From: Luteipulveratus mongoliensis
GTDB taxonomy: Bacteria > Actinomycetota > Actinomycetes > Actinomycetales > Dermatophilaceae
Direction: 5' to 3'
NCBI RefSeq assembly: GCF_001190945.1
Contig: NZ_CP011112.1
Location: forward strand, 682,001-746,000
Length of the DNA: 64,000 nt
Program-made: the position numbers and the translations under genes
Part shown: positions 34,236 through 41,425 of the stretch, piece after piece
Numbering within the stretch: position 1 is the stretch's first letter
Layout: each line of letters starts with the position of its first letter
The notes under the pieces: model-generated
What the model was told of the DNA's origin: nothing
The model's input: the letters and a program-made list of their open reading frames with translations, nothing else
Database searches by the model: none

Positions 34236-35362
34236 CCGGACGGTTCATCGACATCCACGTGTTGCAGACGGTGCCGCCGAGCAATATCAACCGCGACGAC
34301 ACCGGCAAACCGAAGTCGGCGGTGTTCGGTGGCGTACCGAGGGCTCGCGTGAGCAGCCAGGCGTGGAAGCGCGCGACGCGAGCGGCGTACGGAGATCACC
34401 TGAACGATGCGGATCTCGGGGTGCGGACCAAGCGCGTGGTCGAACAGATCTGCGGGCGACTCGCCAAGAGTCATCCGGAACTCGCGCCGGACGAAGCGCG
34501 CACCCGCGCCGAGAAGGTGATCGAGGCACTCGGCCTCAAGCTGGAGAAGCCGCGTGGCAAGGCCAAGGGCGGCGAGGATGCCGACGACGCCTTTCGGGGC
34601 ACCGAGTACCTCGTCTTCTTCAGCAACACCCAGATCGAGCGGCTCGCCGCGTTGGCCGCCGACGGCGATGGGGCATCGGTCGACAAGAAGGTCGCGAAGG
34701 CCGCGGCAGGTGGTGACCATGGCGTCGAGGTGTCCCTCTTCGGGCGCATGGTCGCCGACGACAAGGGCCTCAATGTCGACGCGTCCGTGCAGGTGGCGCA
34801 CGCGATCAGCACCCACGCGGTCGAGCTGGAGCAGGACTACTTCACCGCAGTCGACGACCGCAATCCGGAGGGCCAGTCTGGAGCCGGGATGCTCGGGACG
34901 ATCGAGTTCAACTCGGCCACGTTGTATCGGTACGCGACGGTCAATGTCGCGGGACTGCGCGACAACCTCGGCGATGACGCTGCGACGGTCCGCGCGGTGC
35001 AGGCGTTCGTGCGGGCGTTCATCAGGAGCATGCCGACCGGCAAGCAGAACACCTTCGCCAACCGAACCGTCCCGGACGCCGTCGTGGTGATCGTGCGAGA
35101 GGATCAACCGGTCAACCTGGTTGGCGCCTTCGAGGACCCGGTAGTCGCCAACGGAGAGGGACTGATCGAGCAGTCCGCGGCTCGGCTGGCCGCCGAGGTC
35201 GCGTCGGTGCGGGACTTCGTCTCTGCGCCGGTAGCGTCCCTCGTGGTGGCCCGCCAGAGGGCGGCCGCGCTCGCTGGCGTCGGCGAGAAGGTCTCGTTGG
35301 ACGGGCTCGTGGAGCGGCTCGATGGGCTGGTGCTCGTGCCAACCGAGCCGTTGCCGGCATGA
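34232..35362 (+). CDS. cas7e: Cascade backbone subunit Cas7e (Cse4/CasC)
   Basis: The protein has 376 residues from ATG 34232. The hallmark start is FIDIHVLQTVPPSNINRDDT followed by KSAVFGGVPRARVSSQAWKR. Later segments are EYLVFFSNTQIERLAALA, YFTAVDD and MLGTIEFNSATLYRYATVNV. Six copies line the crRNA spacer in the Cascade complex. The gene overlaps cse2 and cas5e by four bases each, which indicates tight translational coupling. Confidence 0.96.
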   Translation: MTGRFIDIHVLQTVPPSNINRDDTGKPKSAVFGGVPRARVSSQAWKRATRAAYGDHLNDADLGVRTKRVVEQICGRLAKSHPELAPDEARTRAEKVIEALGLKLEKPRGKAKGGEDADDAFRGTEYLVFFSNTQIERLAALAADGDGASVDKKVAKAAAGGDHGVEVSLFGRMVADDKGLNVDASVQVAHAISTHAVELEQDYFTAVDDRNPEGQSGAGMLGTIEFNSATLYRYATVNVAGLRDNLGDDAATVRAVQAFVRAFIRSMPTGKQNTFANRTVPDAVVVIVREDQPVNLVGAFEDPVVANGEGLIEQSAARLAAEVASVRDFVSAPVASLVVARQRAAALAGVGEKVSLDGLVERLDGLVLVPTEPLPA

Positions 35363-36072
35363 GTGTTCTCCTTCTCCGACTAGCCGGACCCTTGCAGGCC
35401 TGGGGGGACTCCGGTTCACGGTTCACGCGGCGGGAGACCAGGCCAGAGCCCACCAAGAGCGGGGTCCTCGGCCTGCTCGCCGCTGCGGCGGGGCGTCGGC
35501 GGACCGACCCGGTCGAAGATCTGGCGGGGCTGCGGTTCGGGGTGCGCGTCGACCAGCGCGGCACGCTCGTCCGGGACTTTCAGACTGCGCATCGGCCGAC
35601 CGACGAAGCGATGATGCCGCTCTCGACGCGCTACTACCTCTCGGACGCTGTCTTCGTTGCCGGTGTCGAGGGCGACCATGAGCTGCTCGTCAGTCTCGAC
35701 GAGGCGATCAGAGCGCCTGCCTTTCCCCTCTATCTGGGGCGTCGGTCCTGTCCGCCTATTGGGCGAATCAGCCTGGGGGTTAAAGAAACTCGTCTGTACG
35801 ACGGGTTGCGCGACGCGCCGTGGGAGGCAGCGGGATGGCACCGCCAGTCTCAGAGCGATCCCGCATACTTGCCGGTTCTGATGGACGCGCCACACGACGG
35901 CGACCAGTTGGCGTACGACACGGAGTCCGTCCAGGACGTACCGATCAGCTATGCCTCGGAGCGGCGAATGTACGGCTGGCGGACCGTCGTTCGAGCCGAG
36001 CCGGTGCGCAAACCGAACCCGGATGGTCGATCTGATCGCGTCGATTATTTCGCCGCGCTGGGAGGCGTGTGA
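35359..36072 (+). CDS. cas5e: Cascade subunit Cas5e (CasD)
   Basis: The 237-residue protein starts VLLLRLAGPLQAWGDSGSRF, then RETRPEPTKSGVLGLLAAAA, typical of Cas5e. The C-terminal part includes FPLYLGRRSCPPIGRISLGV. Cas5e binds the 8-nt 5' handle of the crRNA. It overlaps both neighbours (ATGA at 35359; TGATG at 36070-36074). Confidence 0.95.
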   Translation: MSVLLLRLAGPLQAWGDSGSRFTRRETRPEPTKSGVLGLLAAAAGRRRTDPVEDLAGLRFGVRVDQRGTLVRDFQTAHRPTDEAMMPLSTRYYLSDAVFVAGVEGDHELLVSLDEAIRAPAFPLYLGRRSCPPIGRISLGVKETRLYDGLRDAPWEAAGWHRQSQSDPAYLPVLMDAPHDGDQLAYDTESVQDVPISYASERRMYGWRTVVRAEPVRKPNPDGRSDRVDYFAALGGV

Positions 36073-36788
36073 TGTATCTCGTGCGGATGCGGCTGGACCC
36101 GCGCAGCCGGGCCACCCGAAAGGTGCTGTCTTCGGCACAAGCCATGCACGCAGCGGTCCTGCGCGCATGTGGATCGGAGGCGAATGACCTTGTCGCGGAG
36201 GGTGACCGGCGGATCCTCTGGCGCGTGGATCAGCATGGGCGCGACGACATCGAGCTCTACCTGACGAGCCCCGGCAAACCCTCTCCGGACGGCTCCGCGC
36301 TTCCGGACGGGCTGCCGCCCGTCGGCTCCTGGGACATCGCCGACTACGAGCCGTTCCTGTCTCAGCTGGGCCCTGGTCAACGCTGGCTGTTCCGGCTGAC
36401 TGCCAACCCGGTGCGATCGATGAGTCGCGCGGCGCCGGATGGGCGGCGCGTGCGAGGCAAGCCGATTCCATTGACGCACGCTCATCAGGAGGAGTGGCTC
36501 GTGGCACGCGCCGAGCGTCACGGGTTCACGATCCCTCTGAACAGCCTTGACAGTCCTGAGGTTTCGGCTCGCGAGCTGCTCCAACGAGATCGTCACACGA
36601 CGTCGTTCAACAGGCGTTCCGATGGTGAGGACGCAGGTCGTACCGATCGCGTTCAGATCACACGTGTGACGTTCGAGGGTGTGCTGGACGTGACTGATCC
36701 CGACGCACTGCGACTCACGCTGCGCAACGGCATGGGCAAGGCACGCGCATACGGTTGCGGCCTCATGACCCTTGCGCCGATGAGATGA
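36072..36788 (+). CDS. cas6e: crRNA-processing endonuclease Cas6e (Cse3/CasE)
   Basis: The protein has 238 residues from ATG 36072 (GTG 36069 is also possible). Tandem ferredoxin-like folds begin MYLVRMRLDPRSRATRKVLS. The catalytic His aligns at residue 26 (SAQAMH). The C-terminal glycine-rich loop is GMGKARAYGCGLMTLAP. Cas6e cuts the pre-crRNA at the 3' base of the repeat hairpin. The 7-bp stem CTCCGCG/CGCGGAG of the downstream repeats is a suitable substrate. The gene overlaps the truncated cas1 by four bases. Confidence 0.95.
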   Translation: MYLVRMRLDPRSRATRKVLSSAQAMHAAVLRACGSEANDLVAEGDRRILWRVDQHGRDDIELYLTSPGKPSPDGSALPDGLPPVGSWDIADYEPFLSQLGPGQRWLFRLTANPVRSMSRAAPDGRRVRGKPIPLTHAHQEEWLVARAERHGFTIPLNSLDSPEVSARELLQRDRHTTSFNRRSDGEDAGRTDRVQITRVTFEGVLDVTDPDALRLTLRNGMGKARAYGCGLMTLAPMR

Positions 36789-37138
36789 AATCACCGCCGG
36801 GTCCTCCGCCCGCCGAGATCGGTGAGCTGGTGCGTGCCCAGGATCGAACGAGCTTCCTGTACGTCGAGCGGTGCACAGTTCATCGCGAGGGCAATGCCCT
36901 TACGGCACAGGATGATCGGGGCGTCGTCCACATCCCGGCGGCGACGATCGGAGCGCTGCTGTTCGGGCCTGGGACACGTGTCACGTACCAGGCGATGATG
37001 CTGCTCGCGGAGATGTGCCGTGCTGAGCCTGTTTGGCCCGGGTCTTGGTCGGATCCGCTCTGCGCTCGCGGAGATGAGCCCACGCACCCGTGTCCCGGGC
37101 CGCAGTCCAGGTCGTCCGCTCCGCGCTCGCGGAGATGA
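36785..37138 (+). pseudogene. cas1: cas1 remnant: N-terminal ~75 codons running into the CRISPR array
   Basis: ATG 36785 overlaps the cas6e stop. The frame encodes a normal Cas1e N-terminus (PPAEIGELVRAQDRTSFLYV, ERCTVHREGNALTAQDDRG, VVHIPAATIGALLFGPGTRV) until about TYQAMMLLAE near 37012. It then becomes repeat and spacer sequence, ending at 37138 with repeat-encoded residues SAPRSRR. The full protein should be near 300 residues; the C-terminal catalytic domain (Glu, His, Asp metal ligands) is missing and no cas2 follows. Integration of new spacers should therefore be impossible unless supplied in trans. The junction is described under findings. Confidence 0.9.
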
Positions 37139-38790
37139 GCCCAGGACCGACACCTGCACCGTGTCGCCGACGCGGTCCGCTCCGCGATCGCGGAGATGAG
37201 CCCACCATCGGGAGGGGGGTCGTCATGGACGTCCGCTCCGTGCTTGCGGAGATGAGCCTTGCGACTCCTCTGGCGTGATCGAGATCGCCTGGTCCGCTTC
37301 GCACTCGCGGAGATGAGCCCGAGATGACGACAGCAGTGGCGGCGACCACCACGTCCGCTCCGCGCTCGCGGAGATGAGCCGACGCTGGCCAAGCAGGCGC
37401 AGCACTTCGCCAAGTCCGCTCCGCGCTCGCGGAGATGAGCCCCGGATCGCTTGCGACGCCGCGCCAGGCTCGCCGTCCGCTCCGCGCTCGCGGAGATGAG
37501 CCGTTCAGCAAGACCAACGTCGACCAGTGGCGCATGTCCGCTCCGCGCTCGCGGAGATGAGCCGACGCTGGCCAAGCAGGCGCAGCACTTCGCCAAGTCC
37601 GCTCCGCGCTCGCGGATATGAGCCCAGGGAGACGCCAGCCTTCACGGTCTGGAAGGTGTCCGCTCCGCGCTCGCGGAGATGAGCCCTGCTTGGTCTTCGT
37701 GCCCTGCCACGGGTACTCGTCCGCTCCGCGCTCGCGGAGATGAGCCGTACTCGACCGGCACGCCGAACACGTCAGCGATGTCCGCTCCGCGCTCGCGGAG
37801 AAGAGCCCTACGGACGGAGTGACGACGATGACGACGACTGGTCGCTCCGCGCTCGCGGAGATGAGCCCGGCTACATCGGCGCGGCGGCGTTCGCCCAAGG
37901 GTCCGCTCCGCGCTCGCGGAGATGAGCCCGCGCGACGCTCGTCAGCTTCACGCGTCGATGTCCGCTCCGCGCTCGCGGAGATGAGCCGGAGCGGGTCATG
38001 ATCACAGAAACAGGAACCAAGTCCGCTCCGCGCCCGCGGAGATGAGCCCGCGCCGGCGTGGTCGAGGTAGTAGGTGACGACGTCCGCTCCGCGCTCGCGG
38101 AGATGAGCCCTGCCTGACGACTGCGCTTGTCCGCTGCTGCTGGTCCGCTCCGCGCTTGCGGAGATGAGCCGGCGTTCAGCGGCCAGACGATCGACATCGA
38201 CGTGTCCGCTCCGCGCTCGCGGAGATGAGCCCTCTTCACCGATGGCGGCCCGCTGCTGCTGGTCCGCTCCGCGCTCGCGGAGATGAGCCCTGCTTGGTCT
38301 TCGCGCCCTGCCACGGGTACTCGTCCGCTCCGCTCGCGGAGATGAGCCCGGAGGGGGAGCAAGTGAGCCGACTCAGGCTGATTCCGCTCCGCGCTCGCGG
38401 AGATGAGCCCCTCAGTGGGGGAGGAAGTGGGGGAGGACGGACGAGCACGGCACGTCCGCTCCGCGCTCGCGGAGATGAGCCCCTCAGTGGGGGAGGAAGT
38501 GGGGGAGGACGGACGAGCACGGCACGTCCGCTCCGCGCTCGCGGAGATGAACCCTACGTCCTACGGCTGACTCGCGATGAACTCAAGTCCGCTCGCGTTC
38601 GCGGAGATGAGCCCTCCACGACGGCTTACTTGGCGGCTCGCTTCACATCCGCTCCGCGCTCGCGGAGATGAGCCCAGGTACCGGTGCGCTCCTTTGTGCC
38701 GAACACGGTCCGCTCCGCGCTTGCGGAGATGAGCTCCAGCTCTGCTGGTCCTGCTCGACATCGGCGACGTCGGCTCCGCTGACATGAGCC
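37053..38790 (+). CRISPR. Type I-E CRISPR array, 29 repeats, no leader
   Basis: The repeat is 28 bp plus one variable base. It begins GTCCGCTCCGCG and ends CTCGCGGAGATGAGCC, with a 7-bp hairpin CTCCGCG/CGCGGAG. The usual period is 61 bp (33-bp spacers, or 32 plus the 29th repeat base), with shorter units at 37203, 37929 and 38232 and two 44-bp spacers at 38410 and 38482. The orientation matches E. coli-type repeats read from the cas side, giving a 5' handle AUGAGCC plus one base. Both ends contain degenerate repeats; the last (38769-38790) is truncated. A half-repeat formed by cas1 sequence lies in register at 37003-37019. Spacers are duplicated at 37381/37564 (identical), 37686/38290 (one mismatch) and 38410/38482 (identical). 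Confidence 0.97.
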
Positions 38791-38851
38791 CCGGCCACCG
38801 CATGATCCTTCGAGTTCACCCTCCACACATCTCTCGAACGGAGTCATCACG

Positions 38852-38935
38852 ATGACCGCGCCACACATTGTCGACCCTGCTGGGTGAAGCCCCGTCCGGG
38901 GCCTCACCGGACCCAATGCGCACCTCGTTGCAGCC
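38852..38935 (+). pseudogene. Remnant of IS256-type transposase N-terminus (frameshifted)
   Basis: ATG 38852, preceded by ACGGAG, encodes MTAPHIVDPAG and then stops at TGA 38885. Shifting frame at about 38877 continues with LLGEAPSGASPDPMRTSLQ. The combination strongly resembles the start of actinobacterial IS256-family transposases (MTAPHIVDPAxLLxEA..ASPDLMR..L). The rest of the transposase is absent. Both a frameshift and a truncation are present, so it is a decayed IS copy at the distal end of the CRISPR array. Confidence 0.6.
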
Positions 38936-39182
38936 CTGGCTGGCGACCAGCGGCGAGACGCGCTCCACGCTGAACTACAGCTTCGGCGAGGCGAGCCAGC
39001 ACCCAGGCCCGGCTGGAACGCGCCGGCCTGGTCCTGGCCTATCAGCCCGGTGCGGCTGAGAGCGGCGCACTCACCTACCTGCTCGCCGACGGTGCACTGG
39101 AGCGGGTGCCCGGCCTGGTCTCCGTGGCAGACCACCTTCGCCGACGAGCATGCTCGACCCTGACGCGACAGGTTGACTGCCG
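38936..39182 (+). other. Decayed coding sequence between CRISPR array and minus-strand operon
   Basis: With the transposase remnant this makes a 392-bp region without an intact gene. One frame (about 39007-39170, stop at 39244) reads ARLERAGLVLAYQPGAAESG, then ALTYLLADGALERVPGLVSV, and looks like a protein fragment. Upstream the matching sequence (STLNYSFGEAS) is in another frame. No start codon and no known family can be named. It is most likely a broken gene next to the IS remnant. Confidence 0.4.
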
Positions 39183-40613
39183 TCACCGCTCGATGCCGTG
39201 GCGACCGTCACGGGTTTGCTGGGTGATGGCCGCTCGCACGCGGTAAGCGACACCGGTCGGGCCCTGACTCGCCCGCGTGACGTCTGAGCGCTGTTGGATG
39301 ACATCGCCCACGACCCGTTCTCGGACCTGCGCCGGCTCAAGTCCAGCCGCCCGAAACAAACGCACGGAAGCGGTAATATCGTTGTGGGACAACGGGTTCC
39401 GAGCATTCTGTTGTTCGAGGTCGCGTCCAAGCCGGTGGATCACCTCACTCGCCAGGACGACGGGGTCACCGCGGACCCACTGGCCCATTGTTGGTCTCGG
39501 CTGGGCTGGCTCGCTGCTGCCGGTCGTGCGCTGCCACCAGTCACGGCGATCCAGGTCGGCGTTGACCTCGTCACGACCCGGTGGCCCGGTGCGCGGCACG
39601 ATCTCCCGGGAGAGTCGCTCTTGCACGCGTCCGAGCAGGTCCCGGTTCTCGCGCAACCGGCCGACCTGCTCGTGCCTGCTCACGAGCTCAACGAGAAGGG
39701 CGCCAACGGGTTGGTCGCGCTCGATGCGCTCATCGATCCGACCGGCCAGCTCATCAGTCTGAGTGCTCCCGTTCAGGATCACGCTCTCGCAGCGTGCCCG
39801 CGCTGCGTCCACCCCGGATGCCGCCCGCTCCAACGCATCTGTCCGTTCGGCGTACGCCCGGCTCGCCCGCTCCATCTCTCCAGCCAAGTGAGCCGCACGC
39901 ATGTCGACGCGCTGCTGTACGGCGGCCAGCGCCGCCTCGATCGCGGCCCGCTGCTCGGTGACCCGAGCCAGCTCTGTCTCAGCCGAGAGCGGCCGCTCCT
40001 GGTGTCGGGTCGGGTCACGGCGCTCAATCGCGACCTGTCGGGCCAGGTCACGCTGCCGATCGACGACGGGCTCGAGCTCTCGAGTACGCAGTTGGACGCG
40101 GACCTCATCGAGTACCCGGTCACGGCTCAGATCGGTCACTACCCTCAGCAGGAATGTGTCTGGATAGGCCCGCTCCAGATCGCGCGCCCGCTCCAGCGCC
40201 GCGGGTGGCAGCTTCGCCAAATCTTCGACCAGCCAGACCATCACACCGTCACGCCTGAGTAGGACGGTGTCCTTCTCCAGTTGGCGGTCGACGGTGTCCT
40301 CGGCTGACTCGCCGGACTTGACCTCGATTGCAACCCGTACCTTGAGCTTCGCCGCGTGGTCGTGGAACCGGGCACCATGGTCGGTGTCGTAGTAGATGTG
40401 GCTGCCCCAGCCCCGCTCGGGCTGCAGCTCCAGGGCGTACCCGATCTCGTTCTCGAACGCCTCGCCCACCTCGCGGCTGACCCCGAAGCGCTCGCGGGCG
40501 GTCCGGTAGTCGACCAGGTTGCGCGGCTGCCGACCACGATCCACCCGGTTCGGGGCGTACACCTGCCGATGGTGCCGCTCCCAGTCCTCCTCGGACCACC
40601 CAGAAGTCGACAT
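39183..40613 (-). CDS. Putative PD-(D/E)XK nuclease-like domain plus coiled coil, unknown function
   Basis: The protein has 476 residues. Residues about 25-150 contain ENEIGYALELQPERGWGSHI, GARFHDHAAKLKVRVAIEVK and SGESAEDTVDRQLEKDTVLL followed by GVMVWLV. An upstream Glu/Asp, strand and EVK pattern suggests a restriction-endonuclease-like fold; this is a motif-level inference. Residues about 215-330 are strongly helical and charged (ERPLSAETELARVTEQRAAI, VSRHEQVGRLRENRDLLGRV), likely a coiled coil. The C-terminal third is unrecognised. It follows another unknown gene by 10 bp in the same operon and may be a nuclease effector or mobile-element protein. Confidence 0.6.
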   Translation of the reverse strand: MSTSGWSEEDWERHHRQVYAPNRVDRGRQPRNLVDYRTARERFGVSREVGEAFENEIGYALELQPERGWGSHIYYDTDHGARFHDHAAKLKVRVAIEVKSGESAEDTVDRQLEKDTVLLRRDGVMVWLVEDLAKLPPAALERARDLERAYPDTFLLRVVTDLSRDRVLDEVRVQLRTRELEPVVDRQRDLARQVAIERRDPTRHQERPLSAETELARVTEQRAAIEAALAAVQQRVDMRAAHLAGEMERASRAYAERTDALERAASGVDAARARCESVILNGSTQTDELAGRIDERIERDQPVGALLVELVSRHEQVGRLRENRDLLGRVQERLSREIVPRTGPPGRDEVNADLDRRDWWQRTTGSSEPAQPRPTMGQWVRGDPVVLASEVIHRLGRDLEQQNARNPLSHNDITASVRLFRAAGLEPAQVRERVVGDVIQQRSDVTRASQGPTGVAYRVRAAITQQTRDGRHGIER

Positions 40614-40623
40614 GAGCGTGTGT

Positions 40624-41154
40624 CTATCGACCGTGCTCGACCCGGTACTCGAACCAGTCCTCCGGCGACAACCTGCCAGCGGCGACCCAGGCCTCGTAGT
40701 CCTCCAGGGAATAGTTGAACAACCGCGCCCACTTCTCGCCTGTGCGTTCAGTCATCGCGCCACCCACATGGAGTTCGACCTCGAGGTACGCCGGAGTTGC
40801 CGGCTCGCGCACGACTGGCTCGTTGCTGCCCCGACGGTCCACATCGATCCACATCCAGGAACCCTCGAAGGACCGGACGAACACCTCACCGAGGTAACGC
40901 GCGAACCGCTTCGAGCGCTCGGGCCAGTCCAGGTCTATCGGATCGTCGGCCCAGTAGTAGGCCAGTGCCGCCTGCTCCGCGTGCCGCAAACCTTCCTCGG
41001 ACCACAGGTCGGCCGGCATGTCCGGCACGTCCCGCTCGAAGAACAGCGCCAGCTCAGCATCCAGCGACGCGAGCCACTCCAGAAACACCGGGTCGTGCTG
41101 GTCTCGCTCGCGCTGCGCCAGCTCCGCTGCGGTGTACGGCCGATCCCCGCCCAC
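40624..41154 (-). CDS. Hypothetical protein, first gene of two-gene operon
   Basis: The protein has about 176 residues from GTG 41154 (VGGDRPYTAAELAQRERDQH). The open frame continues upstream to 41571, but that part is Arg/Ser-rich and does not look coding. It is acidic and rich in Trp and Tyr (HAEQAALAYYWADDPIDLDW, GSWMWIDVDRRGSNEP, YSLEDYEAWVAAGRLSPEDW). No family is recognised. The composition is like that of small binding or immunity proteins. It is divergent from the STAND operon across a 270-bp region containing a tandem GTTCGRCACTC repeat. Confidence 0.5.
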   Translation of the reverse strand: MGGDRPYTAAELAQRERDQHDPVFLEWLASLDAELALFFERDVPDMPADLWSEEGLRHAEQAALAYYWADDPIDLDWPERSKRFARYLGEVFVRSFEGSWMWIDVDRRGSNEPVVREPATPAYLEVELHVGGAMTERTGEKWARLFNYSLEDYEAWVAAGRLSPEDWFEYRVEHGR

Positions 41155-41236
41155 TTCGATCTCCAGCCATAGTCGTGTGTGTCTTGGCCAAGTCTGGTCG
41201 AACTCACCGGTCGCCTGCCAGCATGGCCGGCTGGGA

Positions 41237-41258
41237 GTTCGGCACTCGTTCGACACTG
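41237..41258. promoter_or_regulatory. Tandem 11-bp direct repeat in divergent promoter region
   Basis: GTTCGGCACTC is followed directly by GTTCGACACTG. The same pair, with the variable base reversed, is found at 46159-46180 beyond the STAND/DUF89 operon. It may be a binding site for the HTH of the STAND protein or a recombination-site repeat. It lies about 170 bp before the STAND gene and about 85 bp before the opposite gene. Confidence 0.45.
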
Positions 41259-41425
41259 ACGTGTTCCATCCGACTGGTCCGGCTTGCGAGGATGGACAGA
41301 TGCCTTCGTTGTTTCGGCCATCGCCGGGCCTCAGCATGAGACTCTTCGGGTGCCGCGCATGACCGCGCAAGGAGTCCTGCGCACGGGACCCGGTGGGGAC
41401 CGCCCTTACGAGGGAGGGGGGCACT

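Noticed and set aside
36880-38671. Long reading frames on both strands across the array, giving peptides with repeats like GSSPRARSG, AHLRERGAD and RARGDEP
   Set aside because: They are translations of the CRISPR repeats with a 61-bp period and do not represent genes.
39294-40262. Plus-strand frame of 322 codons
   Set aside because: It is antisense to the 476-codon minus-strand gene, whose sequence has normal Lys/Glu content and a plausible nuclease motif; the plus frame has no recognisable feature.
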